NCBI RefSeq assembly: GCF_002387895.1 | Contig: NZ_DGLI01000014.1 | Span: forward strand, 1-64,000 | Length of the DNA: 64,000 nucleotides | Direction of reading: 5' to 3' | From: Clostridium sp. UBA4548 | GTDB taxonomy: Bacteria > Bacillota > Clostridia > Clostridiales > Clostridiaceae | Shown: piece after piece, positions 24,869 through 33,519 of the stretch | How positions within the stretch are numbered: position 1 is the first letter of the stretch | How the letters are laid out: each line of letters starts with the position of its first letter | Notes under the pieces: generated by a model | The model's database searches: none | Seen by the model: the letters and a program-made list of their open reading frames with translations, nothing else | What the model was told of the DNA's origin: nothing | Program-made: the position numbers and the translations under genes

Positions 24869-26044
24869 CTAAACCACTTGGAATATGTAAAACTTTAAGT
24901 AGTAAGATTCATCACTGTTCCAAAGAATTGGATGGTCTGGTGACTGAGTTTTAAATTCTACTTGTCTTAAGGAAACTCTTGCGTCCCTTGCAGCATCTGC
25001 AATGGTCTCCTTGAATAAATCTGGATTCATAAAGTGAGAGCAAGAACAAGTTATAAAGTACCCACCTCTTTTAACTAGCTTCATTCCTCTAAGATTAATT
25101 TCTTTGTATCCTCTTGTAGCGCTTTGTACTGTAGAGCGAGATTTTGTGAAGGCTGGTGGGTCAAGAATAACCACATCAAACTCTTTGCCTTCCTTTGACC
25201 ATTCTCTAAGTACATCAAAGGCATTGTGACACTCAAATTTTACTGTATCTTGAAGTCCATTAAGCTCTGCATTTTTTCTGCAAAAATCCACTGCATGTTC
25301 AGAAATATCTACGCCAAGGACAGCTTTTGCTCCAGCAACCCCGGCATTTAGTGCAAAGGAACCAGTGTGAGTAAAGCAATCTAGAACAGTAGCATCCTTA
25401 CAAAGTTTGTGAATAGCTGCTCTGTTTTCCTTTTGATCAAGGAAGAATCCTGTCTTTTGGCCATTTTCGATATCTACATAATATTTAACTCCATTTTCAG
25501 CGATTGTAACCATGGTATCAAAAGGCTCTGTTAAGAATCCTTTTGATTGTTCCATACCCTCAAGTTCTCTAACTTTAGCATCACTTCTCTCATAAACACC
25601 CTTAGCGCCAAAGTCCTCTACAAGAAGCTTAACTACTATATCTTTGTATTTATCTATTCCAAGAGCTAGAGATTGAATAACATAGTAGTCTTCGAATTTA
25701 TCAATGATAAGACCGGGAACAAAGTCTGCTTCTCCAAATAGAAATCTACAGCTAGAAGTATCCACTACCTTTTTCCTATACTCCCAAGCTGCGTGAAGTC
25801 TTTTTCTAAAAAAATCTTCATCTATTTCTTCATTGATATCTCTAGTCATGATTCTTATAGTAATCTTAGAAACATCATTTATGTAACCTTTTCCTATGAA
25901 ATCTCCTCTAAAGTTATAAACTTCAACTATATCACCATTCTGGTATTCACCGTCATACTGCTCTATTTCTGTAGTATAAATCCAAAGATGTCCGTTCTCT
26001 GCATTTTTTCCTTTTCCTTTGTATAAATAAAATTTACATGCCAT
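24869..26044 (-). CDS. class I rRNA large-subunit methyltransferase, RlmI-like
   Basis: A 391-residue protein with an N-terminal PUA-like domain (about 1-80, KGKGKNAENGHLWIY), a middle domain and a Rossmann methyltransferase domain. Motif I VLDCFTHTGSFALNAG is near residue 222, the Asp of LGVDIS binds the ribose of SAM, and VILDPPAFTKS is the PPx motif of motif IV. CSCSHF near residue 340 provides the catalytic-type Cys of m5C enzymes. This matches RlmI, which makes m5C1962 in 23S rRNA, but paralogues exist. AGGAGGCG precedes the ATG. It is a housekeeping-type single gene. Confidence 0.85.
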   Translation of the reverse strand: MACKFYLYKGKGKNAENGHLWIYTTEIEQYDGEYQNGDIVEVYNFRGDFIGKGYINDVSKITIRIMTRDINEEIDEDFFRKRLHAAWEYRKKVVDTSSCRFLFGEADFVPGLIIDKFEDYYVIQSLALGIDKYKDIVVKLLVEDFGAKGVYERSDAKVRELEGMEQSKGFLTEPFDTMVTIAENGVKYYVDIENGQKTGFFLDQKENRAAIHKLCKDATVLDCFTHTGSFALNAGVAGAKAVLGVDISEHAVDFCRKNAELNGLQDTVKFECHNAFDVLREWSKEGKEFDVVILDPPAFTKSRSTVQSATRGYKEINLRGMKLVKRGGYFITCSCSHFMNPDLFKETIADAARDARVSLRQVEFKTQSPDHPILWNSDESYYLKFYIFQVV

Positions 26045-26202
26045 TGTAGCGCCTCCTGAATATATATGAAATACCTGTTAGTATTTTTAACTATTTTGAC
26101 TTATTCTAGTATAATGATATGAAGGTTATATTGCAAATAAAATTTTTTGGCATAGGATCTTTAAAGTTTTATCAGTAAAACAGAGTTTTTGTTTCTTAAA
26201 GT

Positions 26203-26227
26203 AAAAAAAGCCTAGAAAAGGCTTTTT
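26203..26227 (-). terminator. terminator of the DUF6241-like gene
   Basis: On the minus strand AAAAGCC and GGCTTTTTTT form a short stem overlapping the stop codon region and ending in a T run. Confidence 0.65.
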
Positions 26228-26747
26228 AACTAGGATTCATACTTGCAATAGTTTCTTTTACTGCGTCTTCATTAACGCTTGCGGCTTTTCCTATAGTGCC
26301 GCCAAGAAGTTTCCAAACTTTATTATGATCCTCAACAGCGGTACTAAAGTCCCCGCCATTCCACTTGTTTAAAATTGCTAAAAGTTCTTCCTTATGAGAG
26401 GAAGCGCAATTATTAATAGCACTAATAAGCCCAGTTATTTTGTCTTTAGTAATTTTCTCTTTTCCCCATATTTGACCATCTACAGGTACTATTAAAGTGT
26501 TAGCCATGGAATGCATAGCATTAAGAATTTCCTCTTCGCTTTTAAGCGCTGACATGCTTTGGGATTCAGTAGAAGACTCTACAGGTGGCTCTGAACTTTG
26601 CTGTTCTGTAGTTTTAGTTTCTGCTTTTTTATTTTCGATAATACCTAAAAGGTCATTGGAACCAAAATCATAAGCCTTCCAAATAAGCAATCCCCCAAGT
26701 ATTACCACCAAAAAACCAATAATTAAATTTCTTGTATTCTTACTCAT
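26226..26747 (-). CDS. membrane-anchored protein, DUF6241-like
   Basis: A 173-residue protein with a single N-terminal helix (about 8-26), a low-complexity linker rich in Glu, Ser, Thr and Gln (about 38-68) and a helical C-terminal domain. That domain holds ILNAMHSMANTLIVPVDGQIWGKEKIT and ILNKWNGGDFSTAVEDHNKVWKLLGGTIGKA. The MHxM...WGxxxIT pattern recalls DUF6241 of Bacillus and Clostridium; I rate this match as moderate. The domain is outside the membrane. Function is unknown. Confidence 0.6.
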   Translation of the reverse strand: MSKNTRNLIIGFLVVILGGLLIWKAYDFGSNDLLGIIENKKAETKTTEQQSSEPPVESSTESQSMSALKSEEEILNAMHSMANTLIVPVDGQIWGKEKITKDKITGLISAINNCASSHKEELLAILNKWNGGDFSTAVEDHNKVWKLLGGTIGKAASVNEDAVKETIASMNPS

Positions 26748-27144
26748 AAAATTCTCCCCTCAGAAGTTAGACTAAATATATTGAAAAATCCATTTGAATT
26801 ATGGATAAAAATTACATTAGCAACAAGAAACCCATAGATTTATACTAGAAAAATGGAGTATTAATAATATTATTACATGTTGGTAATAGTTTTACAATAT
26901 TTGTAAGGAAAAATGTTGTAAAATTCTATAGATTTAACAAATAAACTTATATAAAGGTATTTCAGTTGTAATAAGCAATAAGTTTAATTGCTTTCGTAAT
27001 TAGAGATATAAATTTATTAAATACACTAGAAAAAGTAAATTGATTTTACCTCAAATTAAAAAAGTATGTTACAATATATGTAGCAAATAGGAAAATTAGT
27101 AATAAAATTTGAAAAATTTTCTCATTATTGAATAGTATAAGTAA
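26748..27144. other. intergenic region, no gene seen
   Basis: About 400 AT-rich bases between divergent genes. I saw no coding region, hairpin terminator or clear promoter on either strand. Confidence 0.4.
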
Positions 27145-27159
27145 GTGGGGTTGGGTTCA

Positions 27160-27627
27160 TTGATAAAACAAAGATATCTGGGCTTAATAGTATTAGGAAT
27201 TTTTACTTTATATTATATAATTGCAGGAATATTAGGTTACGGAGTGTTACATTTAATAAATATAGCCTTTGTTATGTATTGTAATATAATGGGTTTTATC
27301 TTTATTTATAAGGTTATTAAAAAAAATGGTACCATATTGACTAAGGGAGTCATTACTATAGCAATAGCACTTATACTATGTTTTGGAGATTTTATTGTTT
27401 GGTGGGGAACTTACTATGAGCATTACGAAGTGGTTAACAATAAAATATTAATCATTGAAGTGGTTCCTGTTGGGTGGCATCATACTCGTGTAAAATTGTA
27501 TAGACCAAAGTTTTTAGTTTACAAGGAGCCACTAGAAGTTAAAGAAGAAATGCTTAAGGGTTCATGTGATGTATATAAATTAGGCTACTATAAACTACCT
27601 AGAGATATTGGCGATTATTTAAAATAG
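27160..27627 (+). CDS. hypothetical membrane protein
   Basis: About 155 residues with three hydrophobic helices in the first 90 (YLGLIVLGIFTLYYIIAGILG, INIAFVMYCNIMGFIFIYKVI, VITIAIALILCFGDFIVWW). A 65-residue tail with strand-like text (KILIIEVVPVGWHHTRVKLYRPKFLVYKEPLEV) follows. The start is uncertain: TTG 27160 lies 9 bases after GGGG and is preferred over GTG 27145. No family was recognised. A small membrane protein follows 34 bases later. Confidence 0.55.
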   Translation: MIKQRYLGLIVLGIFTLYYIIAGILGYGVLHLINIAFVMYCNIMGFIFIYKVIKKNGTILTKGVITIAIALILCFGDFIVWWGTYYEHYEVVNNKILIIEVVPVGWHHTRVKLYRPKFLVYKEPLEVKEEMLKGSCDVYKLGYYKLPRDIGDYLK

Positions 27628-27661
27628 TAGGATTAATAATTTTAATGGGGGATGGGGAATC

Positions 27662-27865
27662 ATGGGTTTTATTATGAATGTTATAGTCATTGCAATACCT
27701 ATTTATGTATTTTATCTTTTTATAAAGTTTACGGTAAAGCGTGCTATAAAAGAAAGCTCAGATGAGCTAAAGAAAATGATGAGAGAGGTTGCCAATGAAA
27801 CCATAGAGCAATATGAGTGGAAGAAGCATAATGAAGAGAAGAAAAGTGAAAGTGAAAAAGCTTAA
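27662..27865 (+). CDS. small membrane protein with charged tail
   Basis: A 67-residue protein with one N-terminal helix (about 3-24) followed by a strongly charged, probably coiled-coil tail (KRAIKESSDELKKMMREVANETIEQYEWKKHNEEKKSESEKA). GGGGGATGGGGA precedes the ATG. The family is unknown. It probably shares a transcript with the membrane protein upstream. Confidence 0.6.
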   Translation: MGFIMNVIVIAIPIYVFYLFIKFTVKRAIKESSDELKKMMREVANETIEQYEWKKHNEEKKSESEKA

Positions 27866-27960
27866 AAAGGTTAAACTAAAGCACACTATGTTCTCAATGT
27901 AAACATAGTGCAAGTGATGTGAGTATGTAATGTTACTTACGGATGAATTGGAGTGATAAA

Positions 27961-28521
27961 ATGAACTGGATTGAAGAAATAAAAAACTATAAACCCTATA
28001 CTGAACAAGAAGAAAGAGATAGGGAAATAATTTTAGAAACAATAGATAGATTTAAAAATATACTAACTAGAGAAAATGGGCTTGCCCACATTACAAGTTC
28101 TTCCTTTGTACTAAATAAAAGTCGGGATAAAGTCCTCATGATATATCACAATATATACGATTCTTGGGCATGGACAGGTGGTCATGCCGATGGAGAGGAA
28201 GACTTGTTAGGGGTTGCTTTAAAAGAGACAAAGGAAGAAACGGGAATTAAAAGTGTGGAACCAATAGTTAAGGATATTTTTTCTTTAGATATTATGCCAG
28301 TGCTAGGTCATATGAAAAAAGGGAAATATGTGTCTGCTCACCTGCACTTAAATGTTACTTATTTGCTTCAAGGAGATGAATCTGAAGCTTTAGCAATCAA
28401 AGAGGATGAAAATAGTGGAGTTAAATGGATTCCTCTTGAGGAAATTAGCAGTCATTGCAGTGAGCCTTATGTGGAAGAAATCTATAATAAGATAATTAGA
28501 AAGATGAGAAGCGAACTATAA
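27961..28521 (+). CDS. Nudix hydrolase
   Basis: A 186-residue Nudix protein with a helical N-terminal extension of about 45 residues. The box GGHADGEEDLLGVALKETKEETGI fits GX5EX7REUXEEXGU except that the conserved Arg is Lys. The catalytic Glu pair is intact. The long N-terminus and the WAWTGGHADGEED text are typical of a Clostridium and Bacillus Nudix subgroup without known substrate. GGAGTGA (27950-27956) sets the ATG at 27961 rather than an in-frame ATG 18 bases upstream. Confidence 0.85.
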   Translation: MNWIEEIKNYKPYTEQEERDREIILETIDRFKNILTRENGLAHITSSSFVLNKSRDKVLMIYHNIYDSWAWTGGHADGEEDLLGVALKETKEETGIKSVEPIVKDIFSLDIMPVLGHMKKGKYVSAHLHLNVTYLLQGDESEALAIKEDENSGVKWIPLEEISSHCSEPYVEEIYNKIIRKMRSEL

Positions 28522-28626
28522 TAAAATATTGTTAACTAGTATTTATACGAAAGTAGAAATAAAGTAAATAAAAAAGGTATATAATTAAATTAGAGGGTAT
28601 ACTTACTGAGAAAGGGGGAATTTATT

Positions 28627-28824
28627 ATGAGAGATATATTACCTAACATTATACTTATGTTGCTTGGGGTAGCTATTATTTTGATAGAAACTATTTTTGA
28701 GTTTGATGGTACTTTAGGGTGGCTTACCATACTTGTAGGTCTTATATTTATAGGTGCAGGTGTTCTGTACAAATCTAAGAATCCATTAAAACAGCTGCTT
28801 GAAATGATTTTAAATCTTTTTTAA
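28627..28824 (+). CDS. small two-helix membrane protein
   Basis: A 65-residue protein with two helices (about 5-24 and 32-49) joined by FEFDGTLGW, then a basic-amphipathic tail KSKNPLKQLLEMILNLF. AAAGGGGGAA precedes the ATG. The family is not recognised. It stands alone between the Nudix gene and the leader of the ABC-F gene. Confidence 0.6.
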   Translation: MRDILPNIILMLLGVAIILIETIFEFDGTLGWLTILVGLIFIGAGVLYKSKNPLKQLLEMILNLF

Positions 28825-28832
28825 CTAAGTAG

Positions 28833-28861
28833 TTGAAATTAACAAAATAGTATGATAATAT
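28833..28861 (+). promoter_or_regulatory. promoter of the ABC-F leader
   Basis: TTGAAA (28833-28838), 17 bases, then TAATAT (28856-28861) with TG of an extended -10. Transcription would start near 28868, about 435 bases before the ABC-F start codon. Confidence 0.65.
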
Positions 28862-28904
28862 TTATTTAATGCTACTATAAAATAGTTTTTGAAGGGAGAA
28901 AGAC

Positions 28905-28931
28905 ATGTATAATTTGTTTTTAACTAAATAA
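28905..28931 (+). CDS. 8-codon leader peptide of the ABC-F gene
   Basis: AAGGGAGAAAGAC precedes ATG and the codons MYNLFLTK followed by TAA. A 24-base palindrome with T-rich flank begins 37 bases after its stop. Short peptides followed by hairpins are the known control element of several ABC-F resistance genes (for example vmlR and msr types), where a stalled ribosome changes RNA folding. This is inference from layout; codon use alone proves nothing at this length. Confidence 0.45.
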   Translation: MYNLFLTK

Positions 28932-28968
28932 CCTAATTGAATATGGGAGTTTAGAGGATAAATATGTA

Positions 28969-29003
28969 AAATAATTTCCAAGGAAATTATTTGTATTTTT
29001 GTT
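28969..29003 (+). terminator. palindromic attenuator-like hairpin
   Basis: AAATAATTTCC (28969-28979) pairs perfectly with GGAAATTATTT (28982-28992), followed by GTATTTTTGTT. It is the first possible stop in the ABC-F leader. Confidence 0.55.
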
Positions 29004-29061
29004 GTCTTTTAAACTTGGTATTAGTTAAGAACAATAGTAAAGTCTGAATAACCTTTAGTTT

Positions 29062-29085
29062 ACTGTGTGTTGTCACAGTTTTTTT
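29062..29085 (+). terminator. second leader terminator
   Basis: ACTGTG (29062-29067) and CACAGT (29074-29079) are followed by a run of seven T. Confidence 0.7.
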
Positions 29086-29098
29086 ATGCACTTTTTTA

Positions 29099-29134
29099 GG
29101 CTGTTAGTGGACTATGTTCATTGACAGCCTTTTT
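29099..29134 (+). terminator. third leader terminator
   Basis: GGCTGT (29099-29104) pairs with ACAGCC (29124-29129), followed by TTTTT. It lies 170 bases before the ABC-F start. Confidence 0.65.
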
Positions 29135-29304
29135 GCGTAGATTTTTAGGCGAGTTCTTAACTATAGGGAGCCTAATCTAAGACTTAATCTATAGGTGGAG
29201 TCTACAATGGTTTCCGCAAGACTTTCTTAAGGTTAATAAAATAAGCTTTTATCATGAAAGCCTATAAAATCTTAATTTTTAATGAATAATGGAGCGTGAT
29301 ATAT

Positions 29305-31242
29305 ATGACAGTACTATTTAGTTGCAGTAAGGTTAAAAAAGAGTTTGGAGAAAATACTATTTTAAAAGATATAAATTTTGAAGTTGTGGAAGGGGATAGA
29401 GTAGCTATAGTTGGAATAAATGGAGCAGGAAAAACCACTATGGCTAATATTATATATGGAACTTTAAACATGGATGGAGGAAGTATTCTTTGGTATAAGA
29501 AGGATATAGAAATTGGATATTTACATCAACAGGGTAATTATTCCCATAAAGCCTTTCAGGGGAGACCACAAGATAAAAAGACTAAAAATGAGGGGATTAA
29601 AGAACAACAAAATGAGTCCTTAGAAGGCAAAGTAAATGCCAGCAAAAGTCAATGTAGCAAAGTAGACTATTTAGAATTTGCTTATAAGGGCCATGAAGAC
29701 ACTAAGAAGGAAAATTTCAGCTATAAGGGTGACGAAATAAATTTCAAAGAAGATTTCTATCAAATATCCAGTGAACTTGGAATGGAAAAGGTAAGTCAGT
29801 GGGAAGAAGAAAGACTTTCTAATTTAAGCGGTGGAGAGAAAATGAAGATTGCCCTAGCTAATATTTGGGCCTTGAATCCGGACTTTCTTATTCTTGATGA
29901 GCCTACTAACCATTTAGATTATAGAGGAGTTCAGTGGCTTATTCAGGAGCTTAAAAAGTATAGAGGAACCATTTTAATCATATCTCATGATAGATACTTT
30001 CTTGATGAGAGCGTAAATAAGATAATTGAAGTAAAGGATGGAAAAGTAGAAATCTATAAGGGAAACTACAGTTTTTATAGAGAAGAAAAGCAGAGAAGAT
30101 ATGAAAGTCAGCTTCATCAGTATCAAATCCAAGAAAGTACGAAGGAGGCAATTAGGGAAGAAATTGATAGATTAAGCAATTGGTCAGATAAGGCTCATAG
30201 AGATTCTAGAAAAAAAGAACAATTAGGAATTGGAAAGAAAGAGTATTTTAGAAAGAAGGCTAAGAAAAAAGATAAGCAGATAAAATCCAAAATTAAAAGA
30301 TTAGAGAAAATAGATGTAACTGGAATTGATAAACCTAAGGAAGATAAGAAAATCAACTTTGGCTTTCAAGAGGCTAGTCTAAAGGGGAGAAGAATAATAG
30401 AAGGTAAGTCCATGGAAAAAGCTTATGGAAATAGACAGCTTTTTAGCCACAGTTCTTTTTATGTGAAAAGAGGAGAAAAGGTAGGTATTTTTGGAGATAA
30501 TGGCTGTGGAAAGACCACCTTTTTAAAGATTTTATTAGGAGAAGAAACCTTAGATAAGGGAGAGCTTTTTATAAGCTCCTCAGTAGGGAAAGGATATTTA
30601 AGTCAGGAGACTCTTGATGTAGATAAATCAATGAAGGTTATAGACTTATTCAACTTTATATCAAGAGAAGAGCAGGGCAAAATAAGGATCCTTTTAGCTA
30701 ACATGGGCTTTGATGAAAAAATGATAAATAAGCCTATTGGAACTTTAAGTCTTGGAGAACTTACTAGAGTTCGAATGACAAAGCTTATTTTAAACAATGA
30801 GGAGTTGCTAATTCTAGATGAACCATTAAACCACTTAGATATTTATAGCAGAGAAAAGCTTGAAGAAGCACTATTAGATTACAATGGAACTATTCTTGTA
30901 GTATCCCATGATAGATACATGCTGCAAAATCTCTGTGATGTACTTTTAGTGTTTAAGGATAATAAAATAGTTAGAGTTAATGGAAGTGCTAAGGAGTATT
31001 TAGAAGGATTAGATAAAGCTGCAAAAGGTAACTCAGAAGTTGAGGAAAATAAAATAAGTAAGGAAAATCAAGAAGAAAACATCCTTAAAGAGAGGAAAAT
31101 TAAAGAGAAAAAGCTTATTATTGAAAATGAGATAGCCTTTGTTTTGGGGGAGTTTTCTAAGTATGCATTTGGTTCTAAAGAGTATGAAGAATTAGATGAA
31201 AAATTTAAGGAACTTCTAGAACAACGAAAAAAGTTCAGCTGA
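29305..31242 (+). CDS. ABC-F ATPase, antibiotic-resistance-type candidate
   Basis: A 645-residue soluble protein with two ATPase domains and no membrane helix. Domain 1 has Walker A GINGAGKTT, signature LSGGEKMKIALA and LILDEPTNHLD. Domain 2 has GDNGCGKTT, the altered signature LSLGELTRVRM and LILDEPLNHLD. A charged linker lies between them (about 265-345). An unusual 75-residue hydrophilic insertion follows Walker A of domain 1 (about 75-150). A charged C-terminal extension (about 575-645) is present, as in several ribosome-protection ABC-F proteins. The regulated-looking leader supports a resistance role against drugs of the ribosomal exit tunnel and peptidyl-transferase centre. ATG 29305 is preferred to GTG 29296, which touches the GGAG site. 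Confidence 0.85.
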   Translation: MTVLFSCSKVKKEFGENTILKDINFEVVEGDRVAIVGINGAGKTTMANIIYGTLNMDGGSILWYKKDIEIGYLHQQGNYSHKAFQGRPQDKKTKNEGIKEQQNESLEGKVNASKSQCSKVDYLEFAYKGHEDTKKENFSYKGDEINFKEDFYQISSELGMEKVSQWEEERLSNLSGGEKMKIALANIWALNPDFLILDEPTNHLDYRGVQWLIQELKKYRGTILIISHDRYFLDESVNKIIEVKDGKVEIYKGNYSFYREEKQRRYESQLHQYQIQESTKEAIREEIDRLSNWSDKAHRDSRKKEQLGIGKKEYFRKKAKKKDKQIKSKIKRLEKIDVTGIDKPKEDKKINFGFQEASLKGRRIIEGKSMEKAYGNRQLFSHSSFYVKRGEKVGIFGDNGCGKTTFLKILLGEETLDKGELFISSSVGKGYLSQETLDVDKSMKVIDLFNFISREEQGKIRILLANMGFDEKMINKPIGTLSLGELTRVRMTKLILNNEELLILDEPLNHLDIYSREKLEEALLDYNGTILVVSHDRYMLQNLCDVLLVFKDNKIVRVNGSAKEYLEGLDKAAKGNSEVEENKISKENQEENILKERKIKEKKLIIENEIAFVLGEFSKYAFGSKEYEELDEKFKELLEQRKKFS

Positions 31243-31359
31243 CTTTAAAGGACTAATTTCCAATACTTTGTACTCAGAATCAAGAGGAAAAAGCTAAAGC
31301 TACGATAGTAATATTTTAATTTATAATAATAGTGCAGTTGAATTAAGACTTACAAAGTG

Positions 31360-31400
31360 AAAATCCTAGAAACCATACCTTTACCTAGGGTTTTCTTTAT
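31360..31400 (+). terminator. terminator after the ABC-F gene
   Basis: AAAATCCTAG (31360-31369) pairs with CTAGGGTTTT (31385-31394) with one mismatch, followed by CTTTATT. Confidence 0.6.
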
Positions 31401-31604
31401 TAAGTTTGGAAGTGTGAAAAGAGTTACCTGTAAATTCATAAAGAAAATTTTGTAGAATAGGTGGATTTAATGAGATTTTAGTGCACTTATTGTTAATTTA
31501 TGGTATAATGTACATAATTTTATATAAATTACGGAATTTACAGATTATTAATATACATTTTTGAATATGGTGAATATTATATAAAAGCATTGGAGGTAAA
31601 TATT

Positions 31605-31811
31605 TTGAAATTTAATAAAAGGGATATATTTGTACTAGCTATACCAATAGTAATTGCAGCTATAGCTTATGGATTTTTACCACCACAAATACCAAGGCAA
31701 TTTGGCTTAGATGGCAAGGTAAATTCCTATATGAATAAGGAATTTATTTTCCTATTGGCATTACTACCCTATGTAGTGTTTAAGTCTCATGAAATAAAAA
31801 ATAAAAAATAA
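31605..31811 (+). CDS. small membrane protein, DUF1648-like
   Basis: A 68-residue protein with two helices. Between them lies LPPQIPRQFGLDGKVNSYMNKEF, which resembles the DUF1648 motif (LPxxIPxHFGxxGxxxxYxxK) at the N-terminus of SdpI-type proteins. Full SdpI-like proteins are over 200 residues, so this is either a short stand-alone version or a truncated gene. The TTG at 31605 follows GGAGG by 8 bases. Confidence 0.6.
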   Translation: MKFNKRDIFVLAIPIVIAAIAYGFLPPQIPRQFGLDGKVNSYMNKEFIFLLALLPYVVFKSHEIKNKK

Positions 31812-31923
31812 AAGGATGAATAAATATTACCTCGGGAGATATTTACAGTCGAGGAAGTATTATTCAAACTAATAGTGGAGTGATGTGTTTTTAAGCATAG
31901 CTAAGAAAGGAGTGGGAAGTTTT

Positions 31924-32466
31924 ATGAAAACATTAGAAACTAATAGATTGATTTTAAGGCAGTGGAAATTAGAAGATTTAGAGGATTTTTATGAATATGC
32001 AAAAGATCCTGAAGTTGGGCCAAGTGCAGGATGGAAGCCTCATGAAAATAAGGACTTCACATTAACCATACTTAAAAGCTTCATTGAAAAAAAAGAAGTG
32101 TGGGCCATAGTAGATAAGGAAAGTGGCAAGGTAATTGGTTCCTTAGGACACCACGATGATTCAAAGCGAAAAGGGGTAAATAGTAAAATGATAGGTTATG
32201 TACTATCAAAGAATTTCTGGGGCAAAGGTCTTATGGTGGAGGCAGTAAAAAGAGCTCTTCAGTATTTATTTACTGAAACAGAGGTTAAAGTGGTTTCTTG
32301 CTATCACTATCCTTTTAATTTGCGTTCTAAAAGAGTCATTGAAAAAAGTGGATTTAAATTTGAAGGGATTTTAAGAAAGGCAAGCACTCATTTCAGTGGA
32401 GAAGTATATGATGACTATTGTTACTCTATTCTAAAAGAGGAGCTCCAAGACTTAGAGTTAACATAA
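31924..32466 (+). CDS. GNAT acetyltransferase, RimJ/RimL type
   Basis: A 180-residue acetyltransferase. The N-terminal MKTLETNRLILRQWKLEDLEDFYEYAKDPEVG is the classic RimJ/RimL start. Motif A reads IGYVLSKNFWGKGLMVEAVKRALQYLF with the acetyl-CoA loop at about 100-120, and NLRSKRVIEKSGFKFEGILR is motif B. Members acetylate ribosomal proteins or small molecules; the substrate is not assigned. AAGGAG lies 12 bases before the ATG. A hairpin (AATATTACCTCG with CGAGGAAGTATT) sits just upstream, at about 31825-31858. Confidence 0.85.
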   Translation: MKTLETNRLILRQWKLEDLEDFYEYAKDPEVGPSAGWKPHENKDFTLTILKSFIEKKEVWAIVDKESGKVIGSLGHHDDSKRKGVNSKMIGYVLSKNFWGKGLMVEAVKRALQYLFTETEVKVVSCYHYPFNLRSKRVIEKSGFKFEGILRKASTHFSGEVYDDYCYSILKEELQDLELT

Positions 32467-32681
32467 ATAGAGAAGTTTCATATACTAAAATTCAAGTTTG
32501 CTAATATATGGTTAAGCAATGTGTTTTGAGGAAATGCAATTAAATTCCAATTGAAGTATAATATGTTTCAAGAATTTTTCTATGCTTTTCTGAATATTAA
32601 TATTAGTGGTATTTGTAACGATAAAGAAAGATATAGACTGTAAATAGTTTATATATACATAAAAATATGGGGAGGATTATA

Positions 32682-33464
32682 ATGTGGATTAGAGCAGAAT
32701 TAAAAAATAGGGCGAAGTCAGTTTTGAAGATTTCCTATTGGAAGGCTTTCTTAGTCAGCTTGATTATTGCAATTGTTGCTGGTGGTGATAGCAGTTATAA
32801 TATGAGAGCAAACTTTAAGAGGCCATTTCGTAGAAATGAGTTTAATGAATTTACGAACTTTAATGGTGACTATAACCTTAATATGGATTTTAACAGTGAC
32901 ATGATAGTTGTAATTGCTATTATTTTAATTGTTGTACTTATTATTTTCTTAATTGTAGCAGCTTTTAGAATTTTTCTTGGATCTCCACTTGAAGTTGGGG
33001 GAAGACGTTACTTTGTTGAAAGTGCTCAGAATAGAGCTGATATGAATAATATAGGGTTTGCCTTTAACAGAGGAAGATATAAAGGAATAGTGTTAACCAT
33101 GTTGTGGAAGGATTTTCTTAATTTTTTATGGTTTTTACTACTTATTATTCCTGGAATTGTAAAAGCCTACGCTTATAGCATGGTGCCATATATTTTAGCT
33201 GATAACCCTAATATAGGTTATAAGCGTGCAGTAGAGTTAAGTGTGCAAATGACTGATGGTGAAAAGTTTAATATATTTGTATTGGGTCTTTCATTTTTAG
33301 GTTGGTATCTATTAGGTGCCTTAGTTTTTGGACTTGGTGGTTTATTTGTTAATCCATATAAAAATGCTACAGAAGCAGAGTTATATTTAGTGTTAAAAGA
33401 AAATGCAATAAATAAAGGGCTTTGCACCTATAATGAACTTACTTCAAATGATATGTTAATATAA
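32682..33464 (+). CDS. DUF975 family membrane protein
   Basis: A 260-residue protein with an N-terminal helix (WKAFLVSLIIAIVAG), an Asn/Arg/Phe-rich stretch (about 40-75) and four further helices. The blocks LEVGGRRYFVESAQNRADMNNIGFAF, LLLIIPGIVKAYAYSMVPYILADNPN and A..LSVQMTDGEKFNIFVLGLSFLGWYLL are diagnostic of DUF975 integral membrane proteins. Function is unknown. GGGGAGG precedes the ATG. It is a single gene with a strong terminator. Confidence 0.85.
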   Translation: MWIRAELKNRAKSVLKISYWKAFLVSLIIAIVAGGDSSYNMRANFKRPFRRNEFNEFTNFNGDYNLNMDFNSDMIVVIAIILIVVLIIFLIVAAFRIFLGSPLEVGGRRYFVESAQNRADMNNIGFAFNRGRYKGIVLTMLWKDFLNFLWFLLLIIPGIVKAYAYSMVPYILADNPNIGYKRAVELSVQMTDGEKFNIFVLGLSFLGWYLLGALVFGLGGLFVNPYKNATEAELYLVLKENAINKGLCTYNELTSNDMLI

Positions 33465-33471
33465 TGTTATA

Positions 33472-33519
33472 AAATTAAAAAGGAGAAGTCTTAGATTAAA
33501 GGCTTCTCCTTTTTAATTT
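33472..33519 (+). terminator. strong terminator of the DUF975 gene
   Basis: AAATTAAAAAGGAGAAG (33472-33488) pairs perfectly over 17 bp with CTTCTCCTTTTTAATTT (33503-33519). The flanking A and T tracts make it work in both directions. Confidence 0.9.
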
